Assembly: GCA_027604685.1 (NCBI GenBank) | Contig: JADHYX010000581.1 | Coordinates: forward strand, 1-10,652 | DNA length: 10,652 bases | Direction of reading: 5' to 3' | From: Lobulomyces angularis | Lineage: Eukaryota; Chytridiomycota; Chytridiomycetes; Lobulomycetales; Lobulomycetaceae | Part shown: positions 1 to 9,437 of the stretch, piece by piece | How positions within the stretch are numbered: the stretch's first letter is position 1 | How the letters are laid out: every line of letters starts with the position of its first letter | Program-made: the position numbers and the translations under genes | The notes under the pieces: model-generated | Told to the model about the DNA's origin: nothing | What the model saw: the letters and a program-made list of their open reading frames with translations, nothing else | The model's database searches: none

Positions 1-42
1 AAAAAAAAAAAACTCAGACAACTTTGCTTTAAGTAGATTTTG

Positions 43-50
43 TATAAATA
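43..50 (+). promoter_or_regulatory. TATA box of the small-protein gene
   Basis: The octamer TATAAATA matches the eukaryotic TATA consensus. It lies 72 bases before the ATG at 122, leaving room for a start site about 30 bases downstream and a leader of roughly 40-50 bases that is almost pure A/T with an A-run next to the ATG. The match and spacing are seen; promoter function is inferred. The same octamer recurs before the gene at 10556. Upstream elements are cut off by the window edge. Confidence 0.6.
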
Positions 51-121
51 GGATAAAAAATTTTAAATTAAAGTATAAATTAAAAAAAGTTTAAATCCAA
101 TTAATAAAATATATAAAAAAA

Positions 122-313
122 ATGCTTGCTGCTGAAAACGTTACACTTGGTGCTATTCACAAATTAACAAACAAAAAGTCTTCTCAATTTGGTGACAGTT
201 CCTCATTAAATTCTTCTTCTTCTGATGAATCAAAGCACAACACTGGTAAAAAGGAATTACATAACAACGACATTGCTTTCATGCACAAGTTTGCTCATGG
301 TCATAATTTTTAA
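122..313 (+). CDS. Small Ser- and His-rich protein of unknown function, probably highly expressed
   Basis: A complete 63-residue reading frame from ATG to TAA with no intron needed. I do not recognise the family. The N-terminal 20 residues are mildly hydrophobic but form no signal peptide or membrane segment. Residues about 21-37 are a polar, Ser-rich low-complexity tract (SSSLNSSSSDES), and the C-terminal part is rich in His, Asn and Phe (ending FAHGHNF). Codon use differs from the neighbours: AAC outnumbers AAT, CAC equals CAT and AAG is common, whereas the transporter and APC1 prefer A/T-ending codons. With the TATA box and A-rich leader this suggests strong expression, which is inference. 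The protein is probably soluble and partly disordered. It could be a stress- or stage-specific small protein, but nothing in the sequence shows this. Confidence 0.72.
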   Translation: MLAAENVTLGAIHKLTNKKSSQFGDSSSLNSSSSDESKHNTGKKELHNNDIAFMHKFAHGHNF

Positions 314-706
314 AAAGTATTATAAATCTGATCTGTACTATAATCTATTATAGCATTATTTATTTTTCATATTCTACTTTTTATTTTAAGCTAATTTATA
401 TATTTTTTTTTTCTGTAAATATATTCTTTAAATAAACCAATTTTTATTTTATACAATCCACTGCATCAATTTCTCAATGACGCTAAAAGAAAAATTGAAC
501 TTAAAAAAGTTTATTAGTGTATGTAAATGCCACTTATGGTCAAATTATAATAACAGACACATTTTTGATATGTTCCTAGTGATAATTAAAAATTCTTATA
601 ATGTTATTTTTTTTTTTGAAATAACTCATCTTGATTGGTTTAAAATACATGGAAAGAAGAGGTAGGAAAGAAGTAACTTTATTTGAATATTATACACTAC
701 TTTTTG
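314..706. other. Intergenic region between the small-protein gene and the transporter
   Basis: 393 bases of very AT-rich DNA. It should hold the 3' UTR of the left gene, with AATAAA at 431-436, and the promoter of the transporter. An inverted CCAAT pentamer (ATTGG) sits at 634-638, about 70 bases before the transporter ATG, but there is no TATA box at a normal distance. A 62-codon open frame at 477-665 is present but has no supporting features. I see no RNA gene here. Confidence 0.6.
431..436 (+). terminator. Possible poly(A) signal of the small-protein gene
   Basis: AATAAA occurs 118 bases after the stop codon at 313 and is followed by a T-rich tract. It is the only perfect hexamer in this intergenic region on the + strand that I noticed. 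In DNA this AT-rich, chance occurrence is quite likely, so the call rests on its position. Confidence 0.35.
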
Positions 707-2776
707 ATGAATAATAATAAAATCCCATGTGTAATCTTTAAGAGAACTACTGACCTTTCTCACAAGCGCTCACATACTTCCCATCAAACTTCAAGCACTT
801 CACTAAAAAATTCTATAATAAATTTGGTAAAAAATTTTTCCTACCAAGAACTACCCACTTCAATAGGAAAAAATAGATTTGAAGATCTAGAACTTGACAT
901 AACTGAATACAAAGAGAAACTCATTATTAAAACTAGATCTTTATCTCAAGTTTGTGAATATATTTATAATCTTCCAAAACAATTACATATATGTTTTTTT
1001 AAAGAGTAAAGCAGATGAAGAGAATAATCATTCCGTAATGATGTCTAATAATTTTGAAAACAGAAGAAAATCCATTAGTGCAAGTAAAACCAAAAAAAAA
1101 AATTCATTTCTAAACATTAATAAATTATATGTATTAAAAATTTTATCTATTTTTCAAGTGTTTTCCATTTTTGTAATTATTTGTAATGCTATAATGTCAA
1201 ATAGTATGTTAAGGTAATTTTAAAAACTATCTTTAATAATTAGTATACCTTATACATTCGCATCCACCGGATTAGCACTAGGCCCAATTCTGCTAATAAT
1301 TTCTGGATTAACAACAACATACACAGTTAAATTACTTATTGATTGTGCAGACGTTGCTTATTATGAAAATGCAAAGCAGGATTGTTCAACACCGTCAATA
1401 AATGACTTGGCAATAGCTACTTTTAAAGATATTCCTCTTCTTGGCCCATTACTATCTAATTTGTTAAATATATCTGCAGTCATATTTGGTGTCGGTAATG
1501 CAGTTGCTTCTTTGATAGCAGTTGGAGACTCTTCATCTCAGGTAATTACAAAAAAACTAATAATTTTACTTTCATCCTTCACCAAAGATTTTAATGGGAC
1601 TTTTTAACAAATCTGAAACGAGTAATTTTAATTTTTTAGAACAAATTTTTTACAGTAGGATCTTTTGGATACTTTGTAATTAATTAACAAGAATTATTAA
1701 TTTTCTCTATTTTTTGTAAAGGCTTTACATTAATCTCAATAAAATCAGTTACTCGTGGTAGTTTTGAATCATATTCTCATTTTTCTGCCCTCACCCTTGG
1801 TTTATTTATCTATATATCAGTGATAATTATACGAAATTCATTGTAAGTAATCAATGCTTTTTTTGTTTTATATTTTTTTATTTAATCGATTTTTGCTATA
1901 GTATGAAAACAGAAGAAGAAAAAAAGGTTCTGGAATACTTTATATTCAATGAAAATATTATTCCCGTACTGTCAATATTCGTTGTTGCGTTCTCATTTCA
2001 TCTATTTTCCTTGCAGTTATATCATGAAGTAAACGTTATTTGGATATAGTTAATCTTTTTTTTTAGCTTCGTCCCACAATGAGTAAAGACCAAATTTTTA
2101 AGATCTTAAATACTGCGTTTGCTTTTTGCACTATAATTTACCTATTTGTTGGAATTGCTGGTTATAGTACTTTTGGAAAATTCACTTTGGGAAATATATT
2201 ATGCAACTGTAAGTAAAGTAAAATTTCCACCAAATTCTATTTTCTTTCATAGATGAGGCAACTTCACTAGTAACTTTGGCTAGAATATCCGCCGCTTTAC
2301 TCTCTGCAATATCATTCCCAATGCAATTAAATCCTTGCATCCCATCCTTTTCTTATCTAATTACAGCAATCACTGATTTTTTTTCGACCACAAAAATCTA
2401 CTTTGGATTTAAGTTAATTAAAGACGAAGAAAAGATTCTGATTAAAGACGGCAGTTCAGCAACAATAAATTTTAGAAACTATAATCGAAATTATTATGCT
2501 TGGTTTTCTTTGGCGCTTTCCTTTTTTTTATCACTTTGGATAAGACACTTAGACCAAGTAAGTATATCTTTAAACATGTATTCATAGCGAATTTGTTAGG
2601 TTTTTTCTTTTGTTGGGGCGACAACGGGTTGTTTTATCTGCTTAATATTTCCTACATTTTTTGCTTTAAAGATATTGGGTTCCATTAAGTTTCAGGATAA
2701 GGTTTTTCTTTTACTTCTTGCTGGATGTGGAGGATTTATTATGATAATTAGTATTTTGTTTCCATTTTTTACATAA
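707..2776 (+). CDS. Amino acid transporter, AAAP/AVT family (SLC32/36/38-like), nine exons
   Basis: Exons 707-949, 1005-1213, 1244-1541, 1588-1675, 1722-1842, 1902-2028, 2067-2208, 2253-2557 and 2600-2776 join in phase to 1,710 nt, encoding 569 residues. The family moves amino acids across vacuolar or plasma membranes, usually with protons or sodium; the substrate here is unknown. A hydrophilic N-terminal part (about 125 residues, Ser/Thr/Lys-rich) precedes about eleven hydrophobic segments. Family-like motifs are LSIPYTFASTGL (about 150-161), the SRIFWIL segment before the next helix, AFSFHLFSLQLYHELR near 350-364, FPMQLNPC in the eighth exon, and VFSFVGATTG at the start of the last exon. 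The ATG at 707 is the first in frame after a TAA at 674-676. The helix 1 motif is unusual: NAIMSNSML (142-150), where relatives have Gly-rich NxIIGAGIL. The family call is firm; exon ends of the divergent N-terminal part are less certain. Confidence 0.9.
950..2599 (+). other. Eight short introns of the transporter gene
   Basis: Introns: 950-1004 (55 nt), 1214-1243 (30), 1542-1587 (46), 1676-1721 (46), 1843-1901 (59), 2029-2066 (38), 2209-2252 (44) and 2558-2599 (42). All are GT-AG. The 5' sites are mostly GTAAGT, GTAATT or GTAAAC; the first, GTTTGT, is the weakest. Each was chosen because it removes stops, keeps the phase and restores family-like protein on both sides. The strongest cases are the second (phase 2, restoring LSIPY), the fourth (phase 1, restoring WILCFTL) and the seventh (restoring NILCNYDEA). 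The first rests only on phase continuity, because the surrounding protein is poorly conserved. Confidence 0.82.
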
Positions 2777-2860
2777 ACATTTGGAAATTATTTGAATTTT
2801 TTATAAGAGAAGTAATGATTTAAGTTATATGTTTCTAAAAAATTATAGTATCAGCGTAAT
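2777..2860. other. 84-bp convergent intergenic spacer
   Basis: The transporter stop (2774-2776) and the APC1 stop (2861-2863 on the other strand) face each other across 84 bases. I see no AATAAA on either strand within it. Any 3' UTR of normal length must run into the opposing gene, so the two transcripts probably overlap at their ends. Confidence 0.8.
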
Positions 2861-5800
2861 TTATGAGTCGGTACAGTTAAAAATATAATCAATTAAAAAT
2901 AATATCGACAATTGCGCACACTCTTCATTTCTAATATAATTCTCCAAATTTTTTACCATTAGGGACTGTTTATCTTTTTTTCCTTCTAAAATTTTGAAGT
3001 CGATATTATATTTTATATTATTAAGAAATAATCCCTGAATCAACGGCAATTTCTTGCGCGATATATTTTCTTCAAAGTTATCAAACCTTTCACTTGCTTG
3101 GAAATTGTTGGCATAGTTTTCGAAAACTAATTTCAAGTTCCATATTGACAAAACCTGTCCTTGATTGTCATCTTCCCTGAAACCATGCCCCTGTTCTTCT
3201 AAAACTTGCAATACAGTTTGATAAATAGAGAGGTATGTTTGAATAATTTCAGGTTTATCTTGTGTTAAACAATCGTACAATACTGATGTACAAAAGGCGG
3301 CCATATCATAGCTTTTTAATGTAAGATTTTTTCTAGGCAAGCAGCAAAAATTATTTGCAAATGATAGAGTTATCGGATCTTGTGAAAAGGATTTGATAAA
3401 CTCTTCCATATCTTTTTGAGCATAAACATTCTTGCAAAACAAAAAGAAAGAAGATAAAAATAAAACGTTGGGTAAAGTACCTCCGAGTTAAATTCAGACG
3501 TTGAAAACAGATTTGGAAAGGGAGAAGCTAAAACACTTTTCTGACCTTTCGGATCCTAAAGTTAAAGATATACTACATTAATAACCATCATATAATTTGT
3601 TTGCCAGTTACCTGCATATAATCTAAGTAGCCCATCTTCCTTTTCACAAAAAGTTGCTTAAATTTCAAAACTTTTACAAATAAATCTTTATTAAACTTCA
3701 TTGAATACTTCAGTGGCCAATATCTACAAGAATCAATTTCTATCGAAACAATGCTGCTAATCTCTGGTAATGTACAAGGCGTGACTAAACTAATTCTTTC
3801 ACTTTTCTTCAATAAACTTCCTCTAGATCCAGGATATCTAATTTCCAGGACTACTGGTACACAGCAAGGCTCCTGAGTGTAAACATCTCGGGTTACTAGA
3901 CATCTGTCAGATACACTTAACACCCACAAATGTCTAAATGCTTGCATATGAAAATCATTGTCAGTAGCAGAAATTGGGAATTTTGGATATAATGCACAAA
4001 ATAAACAAGCTATCGATTTATCAGAAGTTGACAGTGTTAACCGTCCACCACCTAAAAACAAAAATCCAATAGTCATGCTGGTTGCCAGATGATTTCCGTA
4101 TGTGATATCCGAAGAAAGCCTGGCATTTAACTGACAAGCTCTCTCAAAAACTTTAGAATTTCCTGTACCCGCCATCACTACTCCAAGTGACACCAAAGAT
4201 ATATCTAAACAAGTTCTTAAAATGGTTCTTTTGAATTTTTCTGAAAATGTAACAGCTTATAATACGTTTAATGCAAAAATGTAAACAACTAAAAATTACC
4301 TGGTTTTGAAGCGTGCTTAATAAAAAAGTCAACCCACTTTAGCAAAATTTCGAATGCCGCTTTGTGTGCAGTACCTGCGTACTTTAAACCAAGTGACAAG
4401 CAGGCACCTGCAATTATGTTGCAGATTGCATGCTCTACACTGTCATCATCACACTCAGTCCTTTTTTTAGTTTCTTCAATGTTTTCAAACTCCTGAGTAA
4501 ATTGAAAACTCACCGAATTATATATAAAACTAGGGATTAAGGACCTGATCCAATTAATAGAAGGTTCCATTTGGTCAAACATAATCAAATTTCTACCAAT
4601 AACCCTCAATAAGAGGAAATCTGGTCTACAGTAATCTAATAGCACCTGCGATGTTGGTATATTCAACTTGTCAGCAATCATCTGATTGTTAGACCTTAAA
4701 TACATTAAACTTAATGCAACAGTTGCACCCGGCGAAGATACATCGACATTTAGCAGTTTATATTCATTTTTTGAACATTGTGAATGCTCTTGGCTTTGAC
4801 TTTGTGGATGCTGCTGTTGTTGAAAATTAGAAGGTAAGTTTTTTTCCATATTTTTTTTCAATAAAGCATCATAAGTTACTACACAAGGTTCAAAATGTCC
4901 TCCGCTAATCATTCTAACTAAGCGGTTTACTATCTGCACATCTGCCAAGTGAGGATCTTTATCTGCAATACCAACGGTAATAAAACCTAAGGCAAATCCT
5001 GCTGCTAAGGAATATCTAAAAATGAAAAACAGTAAATAAAATAGAAACCATAATATGTGACTACCCTTCGTGGGAGGTAATTTCGTGAATTTTGGAGTCA
5101 TCAAAATCCTCTATCTTCCTTTGTCCGATTTCGTTTAACATAACCTCAACCATTTTTTTATTAGAAGTTCCTAAAAAATTAAGACCAATACCGAAAATGG
5201 CCGAAGTTTGAATTAAAATTGAGGTATTTAATTCTGAAGATGAAGGAGGCAATAAGGCAGGAATATGAATATTTAAAAGTTTTGAAACACTTTCATTGGC
5301 TGTTCCAACATATGAAGCAGCTAATCCTAAAATAAGGCCAATTGCAGTAGGTTTATGTTTTGGCACCAAGTACAAGAACTTTCGCCATTCCTCCATAGTT
5401 TTTAAATGTCCTAAAAGTCCGACGGCATACAGAAAACCTGCATGCTTGCAGCTATCTGGCGAATCTTGATTAAAAAAAATCCAGCTCCCTTTAATCTTAA
5501 ATCCACTTTTGCTTAAGGGAATTTTTAAGCTTTCTGCAACTCCCTGATGGAATAACGGCCAATCCATAAGGTCACTTGGTAAGTTAGTCATATCCAATTG
5601 AACTACAGAATTCAATGGTGGTAACTTTGCTTGTATTAGAATGTCAGATATTGGAATTGACTCAGTTAATAATGGCGTTACTGAAGAGAAATTTATCATT
5701 GCTTTTCCTAAAGCCATCGCAAAAGATCTTTTAGATAGGTTTAGGAGCACAGCTTGTTGAGCATCAATCAACCCTTGTTCACTATCGAAGTTGAAGTAAA

Positions 5801-8800
5801 AAAAAATTACATAATTTTTACCTTATATCTGGGGTAACTTCTTGTTCTAAGCTTATTATTTTCTCAATATCAAATAAGTTCAATGCTTCCTTTATCACAT
5901 TGTTTTTGCTAAATATTAGTTTAACCAATTTATTGTTTGAAATATTTTTCTCTTCTGCATCCACAACAGGTGTAGTATTGGTAGATATCAATATGTTCTC
6001 AATTAATGCTCCCACTTCCACTGGTTTCTTCAAAAACACTTAAAAAATAAAAATCTTTAAATTAAACCTCAAGTCTTATTTCTGCACTAATCACTGGTGA
6101 GTATGGTGATGATTGCATTTTGCCACAAAACTGTTGAGCCAAATCGTCCCTACCTGTACATTATTAGTGAAATATAAATATTGTACCTATCATGGTGTAC
6201 TCTTCAACATTCCAAAATTGAGGGGGGTTGTTTCTGCACTCCTTGATGGATTCCCTTAACGGCAAGGCAACACCAAAAGGTAAACAATCAATATCTTTTA
6301 ACTTGAATCCAATTTTGACCATTGCATTAACTAGTTGTGCATCTACCTCTATTTTTTTCTTTTCATCTTCTGGATAACATTTAAACTTGATTCCAAAAAA
6401 GTGAAGAATTAAATTAGTGTTTTGTAGAGCTGTGGTATTCGCAACTGCATCCAAATTCAACACATCACTCTTTTCATTTAAATAACTTTTATAAATTCTA
6501 TTTAAATTTAAACCAAATGCTTTTATATCAAAATAAGCTAAGTCAAGGTGTTTATCTGTGGATGCTACTTTTTCAACAGGGGCATTGCAACTATCATTGT
6601 CTTTGTTTATTTTACCGTTTATCAGGAACAATAACCCTTTATAGATATTTGGGGGATTGCGTAAAATGCTCTCCGGAAGAGCTATATGGGAATCTGCAAC
6701 TACATAAAATGAAAACTGAATTAAGAAGGAATAGTGGTACGTGAATGTGAATTACCTTCAAAAGAGAAATCTTCGTCAACAAATTTTAGTCCATCGAACA
6801 AATATGCTTTAAAAAAATTGTCGAATACAAAATTCCCATTCTTAGTTGCGCCATTACCTTCTCCTCGATACTTGAATCTTTTTGAAAAAAAAATTAAAAA
6901 ATTTCCTAAGCTCTTTAGATCCTTCTGGCTAACTAGGTTTAGCTTTAAATCTTCGTAAACTAGATGCAATCCAAAAAAAATTATCTGAAAGTAGTTTTTA
7001 ACTTCAAATTTTCTTGAATCTGCTGCTGGAAGAAATCCGCTGCTGGCGTCTTCTGAATTTGTTAAGCTGTTGCGATTAAAACTCTTCTTAATTAAATATT
7101 TCAAGTTTAGCTCTTTGGAAATTTCAAAAAAGTTTCTCATCCTCGTCTTTTCAAAGTTTATGTATTTACTATTGTGTTTTTCTTTCTTAAAAGAATTTAA
7201 TTCAGCATTTAGAAATTTTAAGCTAGGGTCGATTCTAAATTTTTCATGTAAATCTGATGTCATCAGTGTTTGAAAATCATGGTCGGATGGATTTTCAGAA
7301 TTGCTGCTGCAATTATAAAGGTTACTCTTCTTTATAGTTGGCTTTTGATGAAAAAAACTAAATAAGGTTATGATAAAGTTATCAAACTCATTATTTTCCT
7401 TTCTAAAATTATCAAACTGAACATCATCTTCATTTTTTAAATCTTTACTTCCATCTCTAATTCCACTGCCACCAAATTGATATTTTAAGAATCTTGACTT
7501 GAACTGGAATCCAACTTCAGAAGGCAAGATAACATCAAAAACCTCCATGCAAGTTTGAACTAAATTTGATAATGGAAAAAAGCTTAATTGTGCTCGAAAA
7601 ACTTTTCCATCTGAAAATTGAAAATTTAAGTGATTCTCAACAGAATCACTAAAACCCACAAGTCTTGAGATTTTTGACGGCGATACAAAAAGATTGCTGG
7701 TAGTTTCTTCCAAGGTATTAAATTTCAAATCCGAAGTAAAATTTCTCTTCCTGTTGAAACTCTGAAATTTCTGGTTATAATTTATGTTAGGGAAATTTTC
7801 GGGAAGTTCAACTGTAAGAAAAAGTTGGTCAAAGTAGGGCTCTTCATTATCAAACAAACAGATTTTTTCATCTCCTGCCCACAAATGGAGTGTTGAATCT
7901 GGGAGTAAAAATAGAACATCCTTCAACAATTTTCTAGTTGAATTAATGGAAATTAAATCTAGGCAGCTTTTTTTACAAAAGAAGTGTACATTATAGTCAT
8001 CTTTCATCTCACTGCTGATGTTACCAACTTCGAATTCTCCACCTTCTTCTATTTTGTTGAGTTTTTTGGACAACTTCAAACTATAAGCTACTTTACTGCT
8101 CTTTTTAAAAAACCAAATAATCTTAGAACCTTTAGAAGAATCACCTATGACAACCTTATCTGCAGCTTCACTAATTCATAATTTTAATAAATAAACAAAA
8201 TATCTTTACCACATTGGAAAAAATTCAGTTTTGTTCAAATCTTGCTCCCATAACAGATTAAAAATTGTTCGAGACTGATTGAAAATTTTTGATTTGAATT
8301 CCATTTCGTCGTCACTATCGTTTTCCTCATTTAATGCACTATCCAAAATATTTTCTTTATCTACATTAATGTTCAAGTTAGAATATGTAAAAGTATATCA
8401 AAGGCCACCTTGCGCAGATTTTTTTGTTTTACTGAAAGTGCTGAAATTAGAACTATTTGGGGTATCACTGAGTATCAAGTAATCGTTATTAAAAAATTCT
8501 TCATTGAAAACTTTCAATTGAATTTCCTGATCGTTGTTAGACTCTAAAATTGTCGACTTTTTGCTGTGAAATCCACTTCCTTTAAATTTTCGCAGGAAAT
8601 CTTCGCTGTACTCCACTAGCCAGAATTTGTGTTTCAGCGCAACATAATCATATGTTATTATCAAATTAAACCCAACACCGCTTTCCCCAAGTGATTCAGT
8701 TATGAACAGTATTTTTTGATTTTTTAATTTTTTTAATGAATTGTTTTCCAACCCTGTTTAAGTGTAAACCACAAAAATTTAGAATAAATTAAAGATATTT

Positions 8801-9437
8801 TTTTATTTATGTCAGTTTAAGTCACATTGAAAAAATTGGGTTCCTTTTTAAAACCTGCACTCAGATTTAAAAAATTCCCATTTATTTGCCTTCTAGATGC
8901 ATAGAATTACATACCCAAGCAAAAATCAAACTGACTTATCTGATCAGATAAAGTGCAAAAAAATTTGAGATCGCTATCTTGCACATTTTCTGATTTGGCA
9001 TCATCGCTATTCCTCCAATTTTCGAAAATATTATTTATGTAGGTACAATGAAACAAAATTCGATTGTTTAGAAGATTCCATGATTCAAGAATTTTGAAGT
9101 TGTTGATATTAGTTGATTTAAGATTTGGTAGTTTTTCAGAGTTGTAAAATGTTACATTTAAATCAGTAATTATTACTAAGGTATAAAGGTTTTCTATTTA
9201 CATATTTCATTAATTTCAAAACTATAGGAACAAGATCATACCATATTTTAGTTTTACTAAAAAGTAATTCAAAACATTTGCTTGTTCTATATTAACTTTA
9301 ATTACTAAGAGATCATCTTTTTTCCACAATAGAGTAGTGCCTGATTTTTCAATTACGTTTAAATTTTCGAAATACTTTACTTCTACTTTTTCGGAAACAT
9401 CATTCTTCAAAATTTCATGTTGAATTTGACATAACAT
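2861..9437 (-). CDS. APC1: Anaphase-promoting complex subunit 1 (APC1), thirteen exons, complete
   Basis: APC1 is the largest scaffold of the APC/C, the nuclear ubiquitin ligase that drives mitotic exit. Exons, in gene order: 9437-9242, 9193-8915, 8753-8409, 8360-8210, 8170-6756, 6693-6187, 6153-6068, 6027-5822, 5781-5065, 5015-4300, 4240-3612, 3555-3481 and 3430-2861; total 5,892 nt, 1,963 residues, close to the human length (about 1,940). An N-terminal beta-propeller region is followed by LVQTCMEVFDVILPSE (about 527-542), FFGLHLVYEDLKLN (about 722-735) and LPFGVALPLRESI (about 933-945). Proteasome/cyclosome repeats span about 1177-1620, including YSLAAGFALG, IIAGACLSLGLKYAGT and SLGVVMAGTGN. 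The C-terminal domain keeps FSQDPITLSFANNFC and SVLYDCLTQDKPE. ATG 9437 is directly preceded by an in-frame TAA, fixing the start unless there is an upstream exon; the N-terminus looks shorter than in animals. A Gln-rich tract (1366-1380) interrupts the repeats. Confidence 0.95.
4778..4822 (-). repeat. Gln/Ser-rich low-complexity tract inside APC1
   Basis: Codons for residues about 1366-1380 (QQQQHPQSQSQEHSQ) form a Gln-rich tract from CAA, CAG and AGT-type codons. It lies in the loop between the YSLAAGFALG repeat and the conserved NVDVSSPGATVALSLMYL repeat, where other APC1 proteins also have a variable surface loop. It is in frame and probably neutral; short CAA/CAG runs can vary in length between strains. 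Confidence 0.75.
6154..6186 (-). other. 33-nt intron with complementary ends
   Basis: This APC1 intron starts GTACAATATT and ends AATAATGTAC followed by AG. The first ten bases can pair with the ten before the terminal AG with a single mismatch, leaving an 11-base loop next to a CTAAT branch-like motif. The intron is required: without it the frame meets a stop, and its removal restores the conserved MIGRDDL segment. The pairing is seen; any role in splicing is inference. Confidence 0.8.
8754..8914 (-). other. 161-nt intron, the longest in the window
   Basis: Starts with the strong donor GTATGT and ends with AACAG. It is about 2.6 times the next longest intron here (62 nt). The flanking exons join in phase 1, and the expected protein region appears complete without it. 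I see no open frame continuing through it, no snoRNA C/D box pair and no tRNA. Confidence 0.75.

Larger units (their letters stand above)
3431..9241 (-). other. Twelve introns of the APC1 gene
   Basis: In gene order: 9241-9194 (48 nt), 8914-8754 (161), 8408-8361 (48), 8209-8171 (39), 6755-6694 (62), 6186-6154 (33), 6067-6028 (40), 5821-5782 (40), 5064-5016 (49), 4299-4241 (59), 3611-3556 (56) and 3480-3431 (50). All are GT-AG. The 5' sites vary widely (GTATGT, GTAATT, GTGGCC, GTTTAA, GTACTT and others), and several introns carry a CTAAC or CTAAT branch-like motif near the 3' end. Removing them gives one uninterrupted frame whose joins restore conserved blocks, such as HEG/YSLAAG and KPE/KFKRT. 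The least certain acceptor is that of the seventh intron: ending it at 6028 keeps the phase, while the upstream AG at 6039 does not. Confidence 0.87.

Noticed and set aside
477..665. 62-codon open frame between the small-protein gene and the transporter
   Set aside because: No family similarity, AT-driven composition, and no in-phase splice that links it convincingly to the transporter. A GTATGT...CCTAG pair inside it leads directly to a stop.
1622..1639. An apparent 18-nt GT-AG intron inside the fourth transporter exon
   Set aside because: Its length is a multiple of three and it has no stop in frame, so reading straight through gives a good protein (SETSNFNFLEQIFYSRIFWIL is interrupted by nothing). 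An 18-nt intron is not needed and would be exceptionally short.
6028..6039. Earlier acceptor (AG at 6040-6039) for the seventh APC1 intron
   Set aside because: It would shift the reading phase relative to the upstream exon ending at 6068. The acceptor ending at 6028 keeps the phase and gives a smooth EIRLE-KPVEV join.
6721..7273. Several + strand frames opposite APC1 (for example 6734-6958 and 7070-7273)
   Set aside because: They are antisense shadows of the long conserved APC1 exon 8170-6756, with AT-rich, Phe/Lys-rich composition and no features of their own.
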